Positions 43,808-51,336 of a stretch of 64,000 nt of DNA are shown in pieces. The notes under the pieces are model-generated. The model made no database searches, was not told where the DNA came from, and saw only the letters and a list, made by a program, of their open reading frames with translations. The DNA is from Actibacterium sp. (GTDB lineage: Bacteria > Pseudomonadota > Alphaproteobacteria > Rhodobacterales > Rhodobacteraceae), in NCBI GenBank assembly GCA_016278325.1, contig JADQCB010000007.1:62001-126000 (forward strand). Reading direction: 5' to 3'. Each line of letters opens with the position of its first letter. Positions within the stretch are counted from its first letter, which is position 1. A program made the position numbers and the translations under genes.

Positions 43808-44772
43808 ACAGGATCACCGTGGCCGGGGCCGGGGCTTTCGGGACGGCGCTGGCCGTCACCCTGGCGCGGGTCGGGCATGACGTGACGCTTTGGGCGCGGA
43901 ATGCGGATCATGCCGCCGCAATCGCCCGATCGCGGGAAAATGCCGCCCGGCTGCCCGGCGTGGAAATTCCCCCGAATGTGACTGTTTCGGCGGAAACGGG
44001 CTCTTTTCCCGAGGCCGAGGCGGTCTTGCTGTCGGTGCCGATGCAGGCGCTTTACGATTTTCTCGACACCCACGCGGCGTTGCTGGGGCGCGCCCCGCTG
44101 GTCGCGTGCTGCAAGGGCGTGTCGTTGCGCACCGGCACCGGGCCGACCGCGATCCTGGCGGCGCGTTGCCCGAACGCGCCGGCGGCGATCCTGACGGGGC
44201 CCAGCTTCGCGGCCGATATCGCCCGGCGCCTGCCCACGGCGCTGACCCTCGCCTGCAAGGATCCCGAGGCAGGCGAGAGGCTGCAACAGATCCTGTCCAC
44301 CCCGACCCTTCGCCTTTACCGTTCGACCGACACGGCGGGGGCGGAACTGGGCGGCGCGCTCAAGAACGTCATCGCCATCGCCGCCGGCATCGTGATCGGC
44401 GCCGGGCTGGGCGACAGCGCGCGCGCGGCGCTCATGACCCGCGGTTTCGCCGAAATGCGCCGGTTCGCCACGGCGGCGGGCGCGCGCGAGGAAACGCTGG
44501 CCGGATTGTCGGGGCTGGGCGATCTGGTTCTGACCTGCACGTCTGAACAATCGCGGAATTTCCGCCACGGGCGCGCGCTGGGCTCCGACCTGTCGTCGGA
44601 AACCGGCGTGACGGTCGAAGGGGTCGCCACGGCGCAGGCGGTGGCGCGGCTGGCGAAAGAACGTGGCATCGACATGCCGATCACCGTTATGGTGGCGCGA
44701 GTCGTGACCGGAAAACTGGCGGTCGCCGAAGCCGTCGCGACATTGATGACCAGACCGTTGAAGGAGGAATGA
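43804..44772 (+). CDS. gpsA: Glycerol-3-phosphate dehydrogenase [NAD(P)+]
   Basis: 322 aa. It reduces dihydroxyacetone phosphate to sn-glycerol-3-phosphate for phospholipids. NAD site [21 protein letters not shown] is at the N-terminus, with [20 protein letters not shown], the catalytic Lys region [21 protein letters not shown] near 180, and [12 protein letters not shown]. It is the second gene in tsaD-gpsA-yciI-EVE. Complete and ordinary. Confidence 0.97.
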   Translation: MNRITVAGAGAFGTALAVTLARVGHDVTLWARNADHAAAIARSRENAARLPGVEIPPNVTVSAETGSFPEAEAVLLSVPMQALYDFLDTHAALLGRAPLVACCKGVSLRTGTGPTAILAARCPNAPAAILTGPSFAADIARRLPTALTLACKDPEAGERLQQILSTPTLRLYRSTDTAGAELGGALKNVIAIAAGIVIGAGLGDSARAALMTRGFAEMRRFATAAGAREETLAGLSGLGDLVLTCTSEQSRNFRHGRALGSDLSSETGVTVEGVATAQAVARLAKERGIDMPITVMVARVVTGKLAVAEAVATLMTRPLKEE

Positions 44773-45048
44773 ATGCCGCTTTTCGCCGTTATCTGCCGGG
44801 ACCGGCCTGACCATCTGGCGGTTCGCCAGGCCAATCGCGACGCGCATCTGGCCTATCTGCGCGAGACCGGTGTCGTGCAGCAGGCCGGGCCGTTTCTGGA
44901 CGACGAGGGGGCGATGTGCGGCTCGCTGCTGATCCTAGACGTGGCGGACCGCGCGGCGGCCGATGCCTGGGCGGCGCAGGATCCCTATGCGCGGGCCGGA
45001 TTGTTCGAATCCGTCACCATTCAGGCCTGGAACAGGGTCATCGGCTGA
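44773..45048 (+). CDS. YciI-like protein
   Basis: 91 aa small ferredoxin-like fold protein of the YciI family: RQANRDAHLAYLRETGVVQQ contains the conserved His, followed by AGPFLDDEGAMCGSLLILDV. The start abuts the gpsA stop and the stop overlaps the EVE gene by one base. YciI-like proteins are often fused to or placed beside other enzymes; activity here is unknown. Confidence 0.85.
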   Translation: MPLFAVICRDRPDHLAVRQANRDAHLAYLRETGVVQQAGPFLDDEGAMCGSLLILDVADRAAADAWAAQDPYARAGLFESVTIQAWNRVIG

Positions 45049-45467
45049 TGGCTTTCTGGCTATTCAAATCCGAGCCCGGCACCTGGAGCTGGGATGACCA
45101 GGTCGCAAGGGGCGCCGCCGGGGAAGAGTGGGATGGCGTGCGCAATTACCAGGCGCGCAACAACATGCGGCAGATGGCCGTGGGCGATCTGGGATTCTTT
45201 TACCATTCGCAAAGCGAAAAGGCGGTGGTCGGGATCGTCGAGGTCTGCGCCCTGGCACATCCCGATTCGACGACGGACGACCCGCGCTGGGAATGTGTGG
45301 ACATCAGGGCGGTGGCCCCGATGCCCAGGCCCGTGACGCTGGCGATGTGCAAGGCCGATCCGCGGCTGGCGGACATGGTTCTGGTCAACAACACGCGCCT
45401 TTCCGTGCAGCCCGTGACCGCGGATGAATGGAAGGTCATCTGCGCGCTTGGCGGTTACGACGGCTGA
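45048..45467 (+). CDS. EVE domain protein
   Basis: 139 aa. FWLFKSEPGTWSWDDQV at the start, WDGVRNYQARNNMRQMAVGD, and FFYHSQSEKAVVGIVEVC identify the EVE (PUA-like) fold, which binds modified bases. In bacteria EVE proteins occur both in housekeeping contexts with YciI and in defence operons; here the context is housekeeping. It is the last gene of the tsaD operon and convergent with fliP, 9 bases away. Confidence 0.92.
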   Translation: MAFWLFKSEPGTWSWDDQVARGAAGEEWDGVRNYQARNNMRQMAVGDLGFFYHSQSEKAVVGIVEVCALAHPDSTTDDPRWECVDIRAVAPMPRPVTLAMCKADPRLADMVLVNNTRLSVQPVTADEWKVICALGGYDG

Positions 45468-45476
45468 CAACGGCGC

Positions 45477-46214
45477 TCAGAAATAGCCCCGGACCAGCGC
45501 CTCGGAAATCAGTGTCCAGCCATCGGCGACCACGAAGAATGCCAGCTTGAACGGCATCGAGACCACCGCCGGGGGCACCATCATCATGCCCATGGACATC
45601 AGAACCGCCGCCACGACCAGGTCGATGATCAGGAAAGGCAGATAGATCAGGAAGCCGATTTCGAACGCGCGCGAGATCTCGCTGAGAAGGAACGACGGCA
45701 CCAGCAGCGAAAGCGGTGCATCGGGCGCCGGCGCGGGCGCGGCCGCCGGGCGCAGCGATTGCAACGCGGCGAAGGTGTCCGCCTCTGTCCGGGCGGCCAT
45801 GAAGCTGCGGAACGGGGCCAGGCTGCGGGTGACGGCCTCGTCAATCTGAATGTCATTGTTCATGAGAGGGACGACCCCGGATTGCCAGGCCTCGGTAAAG
45901 GTCGGCTCCATCACGAAATAGGTCAGAAACAGGGCCAGGCTGACGATCAGCATGTTCGGTGGCGATTGTTGCAGGCCGATCGCCTGCCGCAGGATCGCCA
46001 GAACCGTTACGATGAACGGAAAGCAGGTCAGCATGATGGCAAGCCCGGGAACCAGGCTGAGAACGGTAATCAGCGCGATCAGCTGCACGCTGCGCCCGGC
46101 CAGAGAGCCCTGGGTCCCGAAGTCGATGCTGAGTTCCTGGGCCAGGGCGGTATCAGGCAGAATGAACGCGGCCACGAGGGCCACGAGCAGACAAGTTGCC
46201 CGCCGCATTTTCAA
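45477..46214 (-). CDS. fliP: Flagellar type III export protein FliP
   Basis: 245 aa. It has a cleavable signal sequence (MRRATCLLVALVAAFILP) and the FliP core with LLIVSLALFLTYFVMEPTF-like and FLIYLPFLIIDLVVAAVLMS helices and the motif MGMMMVPPAVVSMPFKLAFF. It forms the export gate with FliQ and FliR. It overlaps fliN by 4 bases and ends the leftward fliF-fliH-fliN-fliP operon. Confidence 0.96.
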   Translation of the reverse strand: MKMRRATCLLVALVAAFILPDTALAQELSIDFGTQGSLAGRSVQLIALITVLSLVPGLAIMLTCFPFIVTVLAILRQAIGLQQSPPNMLIVSLALFLTYFVMEPTFTEAWQSGVVPLMNNDIQIDEAVTRSLAPFRSFMAARTEADTFAALQSLRPAAAPAPAPDAPLSLLVPSFLLSEISRAFEIGFLIYLPFLIIDLVVAAVLMSMGMMMVPPAVVSMPFKLAFFVVADGWTLISEALVRGYF

Positions 46215-46489
46215 AGCCCGGCCTTCAGGTCGATGACTTCGGTCAGACGCACGGCAAGCTGGCCCGATGGCTCGTCGTCGATCTCCTGCAATTCGCCGCG
46301 CGCGATCAGCCGCTCGCCGATATAAAGCTCGACCGGATCCTCGATCCGGCGGTCAAGGGAAAGAACCGCGTCCTGTTCGAGGTGCAACATTTCGCCGATG
46401 GTCGGCCGGGCGTGACCGACCGAGACGGTGATTTCCAACGGGACATTGGTCAGGGGATTGTCCGTTTCCCGGTTGTCTGGATCAGCCAT
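46211..46489 (-). CDS. fliN: Flagellar motor switch protein FliN
   Basis: 92 aa, essentially only the SpoA domain: TNVPLEITVSVGHARPTIGE, DAVLSLDRRIEDPVELYIGE and GQLAVRLTEVIDLKAGL. It is part of the C-ring with FliM and FliG. It overlaps fliH by 8 bases and fliP by 4. No fliM or fliG is in this window. Confidence 0.93.
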   Translation of the reverse strand: MADPDNRETDNPLTNVPLEITVSVGHARPTIGEMLHLEQDAVLSLDRRIEDPVELYIGERLIARGELQEIDDEPSGQLAVRLTEVIDLKAGL

Positions 46490-47081
46490 GTTCCTGTTCC
46501 TCCTCTGCCTGGCTTGCGTTCAGAAACCCCGAAACGGCCTGATGGATCTCGGCAAGAACCGCGTCCAGGTCGAGCGCGGTTTCCCGGCCGGTGGCGGCGC
46601 GGATATAGGCCTGCCCGGGGCCGAGGTTCGGGTCTTCGGTTACGGTCAGCGGAAGTGGCGGATCCTCGGCCAGAAGCGCGTCGACGGCCGCACGGTTGTC
46701 GGGGTTGATGACAAGCTCGACCGGGCGGTCGGCGGCCTGCTCCGCCGCGGTCGCGACGATGCCCGACAATGTCTTGGCCAACCCATCGCGCACGATGTCC
46801 GGCAGAACCTTCTCGGCCATGAGGGTCAGGAGCGGCGCCAGGCCCTGGAGCACATGCGTGCGGGCCTCGTGGAAGGTGAAGGCAAGTTCGCCGAGCGAAT
46901 TGGCGAAATCCGCGCTGATCCTTTCGCGGGCCTGCATTTCGGCAGCCGCGGCATCGTCCCAGCCGGCCTTGTATCCGTCTTCATAAGCGGCGAGGTGGGC
47001 CTCTTCGACGGCGACGGGCGTCTTGTCCTCTGGTTTCGGGGCCTGCGGTGTGAAATCTTCCAGCGAAATCGGGCGCGGCAT
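46482..47081 (-). CDS. fliH: Flagellar export ATPase regulator, FliH-like
   Basis: 199 aa. An N-terminal region with alanine/glycine-rich pattern YEDGYKAGWDDAAAAEMQAR leads to a helical middle and C-terminal GPGQAYIRAATGRETALDLD with FliH-like sequence. FliH inhibits and positions FliI. It lies between fliF (one-base overlap) and fliN, as expected. Sequence similarity to enteric FliH is low, so the call relies partly on position. Confidence 0.78.
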   Translation of the reverse strand: MPRPISLEDFTPQAPKPEDKTPVAVEEAHLAAYEDGYKAGWDDAAAAEMQARERISADFANSLGELAFTFHEARTHVLQGLAPLLTLMAEKVLPDIVRDGLAKTLSGIVATAAEQAADRPVELVINPDNRAAVDALLAEDPPLPLTVTEDPNLGPGQAYIRAATGRETALDLDAVLAEIHQAVSGFLNASQAEEEQEHG

Positions 47082-48688
47082 CAGGTCCGCTCCTCGTCGG
47101 CTTCCATCCAGTCGCGAAGGATCTGGACGGTCTCCTCGCCACGATCCTCGATCAGGTGTCGCAGACGGTCCACCGGGTCGGCGGACGGCGCCGAAAGCGC
47201 GGCCTGGTCGGCAGCGGCCTGCATGACATCCGAGGCAGAGTTGATGGCGATCTCGGGCAGGGCTCCGTCGTCGATCTCGCCGGTCAGGGCCGCCTCGGCC
47301 GGATCGCCGCGCCGCTCAAGGGCCGGCAGGCCCGGCGCGCCGGATGCGGAACGTCCGGCCAGAATCGGGCGCAGCACGAAAAGCCCCAGCACGAGCGCGA
47401 CCAGGCTGAGAGCCGCGATCTGGATCAGTGCCATGATGTTCAGATCCAATCTGTCGATCATGGATTGTTTCACAAGCGTTCCGCGGGGTTCGGGCTGTTC
47501 GAATTGCATCGATTTCACCGTGATGACGTCCCCCCGATCGGCGTTGAAGCCGACCGCCGATGCCACCAGTTCCTTCACCTCTTCGAGTTTCGTATCGGGA
47601 AGCGGCGACCAAACCGGGTTTCCGTTCGCGTCGGTGGTCCGCGTTCCGTCCAGCAGGATCGCGACGGTCAGGCGTTTCACCGCGCCGGCAGGTGTGGTCA
47701 CCTCACGGGTGGTTTCGGAAACGTCGAAATTGACCCGTTCATCGGTGCGCGATTCGTTGCGCGAAGCCCTGCGATCGCCCCCGGCCTCGTTCGCCGGCAG
47801 GTTGCTGGCCACCGTTACCGCGCCGCCGCCCTGATCGCTTGATGTGACCGTCCTTTCCGAGGTTTCCGATGAAATGGCGACCTGGCTTTCGGGATCGACG
47901 CGACGCTCCACCAGGGATTGCCGGGTGCGGACCGCCTCGACGCTTACCTCGACGACCGCGCGCCCCGGTCCCATGAACGCCTCGAGCAGATGGCGGACAT
48001 TGTTTTCCAGCATCGCCGCACGGTCGGCGGCCGCAATGCTGGGGTCGGACTCGTCATGGTTCGCGACAAGCCCGCCGGCGGCGTCGATCACGGAGACGTT
48101 TTCGGGGGCCAGACCGGCGACCGAGGACGCGACAAGATATTTCAACGCCTCGGCCTTTTCCCGGGACACGCGGCCGGTCACCGTGGTCACGGTGACCGCG
48201 GCGCTTGGCTTCAGGTCGCGCCGAAAGGGCTGCCCGGTCGTGCTGGCGATATGAACGCGCGCCGCCCTGATCCCGGGCGATGCCACGATGGTGCGTGCAA
48301 GCTCTCCCTCTTTCGCCCGCCAATAGGCGGCGTCGAACATTTGTGACGTCGTGCCGAAACCCGAGAGCGAATCGAGAAGTTCATACCCTGCCGTGCCGGA
48401 TGCGGGCAGCCCTTCGCTGGCAAGCGTCATGCGCAAGGAGTCGCGCAGCGCGCCGTCCACGAAAATGGCGTCGCCGCGAACCTCGTAGGGGATTGCACGC
48501 GCCTCGAGCGCCTGCACGACTTCACCCGCGGCGCTGCTGTCGAGACCGGAATACAAAAGCCGCATCTGCGCCGTGGAGGCCACCCGCGACATCGCCACGA
48601 TCGTGGCGAAAACGGCCAGAGCGGCCAGCCCCGCCACGACGCGGCGACGCGTATCGAGATTGGTCCATGCCGCGACCAGTTTCTGCAC
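47081..48688 (-). CDS. fliF: Flagellar MS-ring protein FliF
   Basis: 535 aa. A first transmembrane helix around 15-32 (VVAGLAALAVFATIVAMSRV) is followed by YscJ-type ring domains (LLYSGLDSSAAGEVVQALEA, ASPGIRAARVHIASTTGQPF), a disordered loop, a second membrane helix near 415-435 (MALIQIAALSLVALVLGLFV) and a C-terminal FliG-binding tail. GTG at 48688 is preceded by AAAGGAG. It is the first gene of the leftward operon, behind a CtrA-like site. Confidence 0.95.
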   Translation of the reverse strand: MQKLVAAWTNLDTRRRVVAGLAALAVFATIVAMSRVASTAQMRLLYSGLDSSAAGEVVQALEARAIPYEVRGDAIFVDGALRDSLRMTLASEGLPASGTAGYELLDSLSGFGTTSQMFDAAYWRAKEGELARTIVASPGIRAARVHIASTTGQPFRRDLKPSAAVTVTTVTGRVSREKAEALKYLVASSVAGLAPENVSVIDAAGGLVANHDESDPSIAAADRAAMLENNVRHLLEAFMGPGRAVVEVSVEAVRTRQSLVERRVDPESQVAISSETSERTVTSSDQGGGAVTVASNLPANEAGGDRRASRNESRTDERVNFDVSETTREVTTPAGAVKRLTVAILLDGTRTTDANGNPVWSPLPDTKLEEVKELVASAVGFNADRGDVITVKSMQFEQPEPRGTLVKQSMIDRLDLNIMALIQIAALSLVALVLGLFVLRPILAGRSASGAPGLPALERRGDPAEAALTGEIDDGALPEIAINSASDVMQAAADQAALSAPSADPVDRLRHLIEDRGEETVQILRDWMEADEERT

Positions 48689-48747
48689 GAGCGGCTCCTT
48701 TCCACGGCGTTCTGCCTGTTCGTGACCGCAACATTGGCCGAGCCGGC

Positions 48748-48762
48748 TTAACAATCGGTTAG
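48748..48762. promoter_or_regulatory. CtrA-like binding site between fliF and fliL
   Basis: TTAA-N7-TTAG matches the CtrA consensus TTAA-N7-TTAA in all but the last base, in the 122-bp divergent region between fliF and fliL. CtrA directly activates flagellar genes in many alphaproteobacteria. Inferred from sequence. Confidence 0.55.
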
Positions 48763-48810
48763 TCCTCGGCGGGTAATGGAAGGAGGACGCCAAACGGGAA
48801 ATTGCGAAAC

Positions 48811-49305
48811 ATGGCACCGACCGAAACCGCAGAAGAAAAACCGCCGGAAACGAGATCGAAAGGTCGTGTCCTGATCGGTCTGCTCCTGGTCGGCCTGATC
48901 GGGGCAGGTGGCTTTTTTGCCATGTATTCCGGCGTTTTGCAGAAATTCGTGGGGGAAAAATCCTCGGCCGGGGCGGGGATGAAGAAAGCCGCCGCGGAAA
49001 GCCAGGGCGCCGCTTTCGTGCCACTTGAGCCGCTGATAATTTCCCTCGGTCCCGCCGCATCGAATCGCCACTTGCGCTTTTCCGCGACGCTGGAGGTCGC
49101 AGCGGCCGAGCAGGGCCGCGTCACGGAACTGACCCCGCGCGTGCTGGACGTGCTCAACGGCTATCTGCGCGCCGTGAATGTCGCCGATCTGGAAGACCCG
49201 ACAGCCCTGATCCGCCTCAGGGCGCAGATGTTGCGACGGGTCCAGATCGTGACAGGTGAAGGGCGCGTGCGCGACCTTCTGGTCACCGAATTCGTTCTGA
49301 ACTGA
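48811..49305 (+). CDS. fliL: Flagellar basal body-associated protein FliL
   Basis: 164 aa. A cytoplasmic N-terminus, one membrane helix about residues 22-43 (VLIGLLLVGLIGAGGFFAMY) and a periplasmic FliL/stomatin-like domain (FVPLEPLIISLGPAASNRHL, RLRAQMLRRVQIVTGEGRVR). It supports stator function. ATG 48811 is used; TTG 48802 is an alternative. It leads the rightward operon to the stator genes. A second, shorter FliL-like protein is at 58764-59252. Confidence 0.93.
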   Translation: MAPTETAEEKPPETRSKGRVLIGLLLVGLIGAGGFFAMYSGVLQKFVGEKSSAGAGMKKAAAESQGAAFVPLEPLIISLGPAASNRHLRFSATLEVAAAEQGRVTELTPRVLDVLNGYLRAVNVADLEDPTALIRLRAQMLRRVQIVTGEGRVRDLLVTEFVLN

Positions 49306-49316
49306 GAGGGGGCGCG

Positions 49317-49799
49317 ATGGCGCTGATTGCCGATATCCTTCTGGTCGCCGGGGCGTTGGGCGCGGCCTTCTACTGCATGGTCCTGGCGCGGCGCCTGCGG
49401 CGTTTCAACAACCTCGAATCGGGAATGGGAGGAGCGATTGCCGTGCTTTCGGCTCAGGTTGACGACATGACCCGCGCATTGGAGGGCGCGCGCAAATCGG
49501 CCCGCAGTTCCAGCGCATCGCTGGGGGATTTGACCGACCGTGCCGAAGGGGTCGCACAACGGCTCGAACTTCTGGTGGCCTCGTTGCACGACCTTCCCGT
49601 CGACGATGGCCGGGCCAGCAATGGCAATGAGGTCGAAAAGGTCGCGCCACGCCCGAACGACGACCCGGGCATGCAGGAACCAACGTCCGATCCGGCGCCG
49701 GCGCTCGCCTTCATCCGCGCCCATCGGCGTGAAACGTCGGGCGCTGCGGACAAGAGCGCACCGCTGATCCTGCGCGATCGGGCGGAGGCCGCGGAATGA
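49317..49799 (+). CDS. Membrane coiled-coil protein of the flagellar operon
   Basis: 160 aa. One N-terminal helix (residues 3-23, IADILLVAGALGAAFYCMVL) is followed by RLRRFNNLESGMGGAIAVLS and a coiled coil, then an acidic disordered tail. Similar proteins are encoded between fliL and the MotE-like gene in related flagellar loci, probably the DUF6468 group. The topology (in-facing coiled coil next to stator genes) suggests a stator or assembly accessory role. It overlaps the next gene by 4 bases. Confidence 0.65.
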   Translation: MALIADILLVAGALGAAFYCMVLARRLRRFNNLESGMGGAIAVLSAQVDDMTRALEGARKSARSSSASLGDLTDRAEGVAQRLELLVASLHDLPVDDGRASNGNEVEKVAPRPNDDPGMQEPTSDPAPALAFIRAHRRETSGAADKSAPLILRDRAEAAE

Positions 49800-50401
49800 C
49801 CCGACGCAACGCAAAGATGCATCGCCGGGCCGGGCATGGTGCCCTTCTGGCAATCTTCCTGTTGTTCGTCGGGTCGGGCGTTGCGCGATTGGGCGGAGGC
49901 GCGGGGCTTGCCATCGCGCGAGAGGTGGGGGATCTGGCCGCGGCCACGCGATCTGGGGACAGGATGGGGCAGGAAGCTTGCCCCAAGCCACCGCCGGATA
50001 TCGCGAAGTTGCTGCACGCATTGCAGGCGCGGGAAAAGAAACTGGCTTCCCGGCAACATGATCAGGACCTGCGCGAACGAAATCTCGACCTGGCCAGACA
50101 GGAAATCGAATCCCGGCTCTCCGCCCTGAAACGAGCCGAGGCAAAGCTGAAGGCCACGCTGGCCCAGGCAGATGGGGCCGCCGAGGATGACGTTTCTCGC
50201 CTCACCGCGCTGTATGAGAACATGGAACCGAAACAGGCCGCTTCCCTGTTCCGGGAAATGGCCCCGGATTTCGCGGCGGGATTCCTCGGGCGCATGCGAC
50301 CGGAAGCTGCCGCCGAGGTCATGGCGGGGCTTCCACCGAAGACGGCCTATTCGATCAGCGTCATACTCGCAGGTCGCAACATGAATGTCCCAACCCGTTG
50401 A
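49796..50401 (+). CDS. MotE-like periplasmic coiled-coil protein
   Basis: 201 aa. An N-terminal signal/anchor helix (residues 13-35) is followed by a coiled coil about 70-125 (LLHALQAREKKLASRQHDQD) and a C-terminal MgtE-N-like helical domain (YENMEPKQAASLFREMAPDF, EAAAEVMAGLPPKTAYSISV). This matches MotE, the periplasmic chaperone for MotC folding in rhizobia. The 751-aa neighbour may be its client. It precedes motA by 68 bases. Confidence 0.75.
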   Translation: MTRRNAKMHRRAGHGALLAIFLLFVGSGVARLGGGAGLAIAREVGDLAAATRSGDRMGQEACPKPPPDIAKLLHALQAREKKLASRQHDQDLRERNLDLARQEIESRLSALKRAEAKLKATLAQADGAAEDDVSRLTALYENMEPKQAASLFREMAPDFAAGFLGRMRPEAAAEVMAGLPPKTAYSISVILAGRNMNVPTR

Positions 50402-50469
50402 ACCGGTTTCATTAACCCGAATCTGCAAGGCTTCGCTGGCCCGGCCAGTGCCGTATCGGAGAGCAGGAG

Positions 50470-51336
50470 ATGATCGGACTCCTTGGAATAGCCATGATTT
50501 TCGTGATGGTCTTCGGCGGCTATTTGCTGGCGGGCGGCCATCTGGAGATCATTCTGCATGCTCTGCCGAATGAAATGATCATCATCGGCGGCGCAGCCAT
50601 CGGGGCCTTCATCATCAGCAACGACGTTCCCGCGATAAAACAGACGATCCGGGACATGGCGAAGGTTTTCAAGGGCCCCAATTGGAAGCCGGCCGATTAC
50701 CGTGATCTGCTCTGTCTCCTGTTCGAGCTGATCCGCCTTTCGCGGCAGAATCCCGTCACGCTCGAGGAACATATAGAAGCCCCCGCAACGTCGTCGGTCT
50801 TTGGTCGCTATCCGAAGATCCAGGCCGATGACGAGGCCGTGGAAATAATCTGCGATACGCTGCGTTCGGCCTCGATGAATTATGACGACCCGCACCAGGT
50901 GGAGGAAGTGCTTGAAAAACGGATGGAAGCCCGAACGCATCAGGCTCTGCATTCCAGCCACGCATTGCAGACCGTTGCCGACGGGCTTCCGGCGCTGGGG
51001 ATCGTCGCCGCGGTTCTGGGGGTGATCAAGACGATGGGCTCGATCGACCAGCCGCCCGAAATTCTGGGAAAACTGATTGGCGGCGCGCTGGTGGGCACCT
51101 TCATGGGGGTCTTTCTTGCCTATGGGCTTGTCGGCCCGTTTGCCGCCAAGCTTAAGACGATCACCGATGAGGACGGCCATTTCTATCAGTTGATCCGCGA
51201 GGTTCTGGTCGCGAATCTCTACAATCATGCCACGAACATATGCATCGAGGTGGGGCGTCAGAACACGCCAAGTCGCAACCGGCCGTCCTTCAACGATCTG
51301 GAAGAGGCGCTCAAGACCACGAAGAATGCCGCATGA
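50470..51336 (+). CDS. motA: Flagellar motor stator protein MotA
   Basis: 288 aa with four membrane helices. The N-terminus IGLLGIAMIFVMVFGGYLLAGG and the helix pair GLPALGIVAAVLGVIKTMGS and GALVGTFMGVFLAYGLVGPF contain the conserved proton-path prolines. The large cytoplasmic loop carries the charged residues that touch FliG. GAGCAGGAG lies upstream of the ATG. motB is not adjacent; the next gene is a 751-aa periplasmic protein whose start overlaps by 4 bases. Confidence 0.95.
   Translation: MIGLLGIAMIFVMVFGGYLLAGGHLEIILHALPNEMIIIGGAAIGAFIISNDVPAIKQTIRDMAKVFKGPNWKPADYRDLLCLLFELIRLSRQNPVTLEEHIEAPATSSVFGRYPKIQADDEAVEIICDTLRSASMNYDDPHQVEEVLEKRMEARTHQALHSSHALQTVADGLPALGIVAAVLGVIKTMGSIDQPPEILGKLIGGALVGTFMGVFLAYGLVGPFAAKLKTITDEDGHFYQLIREVLVANLYNHATNICIEVGRQNTPSRNRPSFNDLEEALKTTKNAA

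Noticed and set aside
45048-45467. EVE protein as part of a defence system
   Set aside because: It is in the tsaD-gpsA-YciI housekeeping operon common in this group; no restriction or nuclease gene is nearby.
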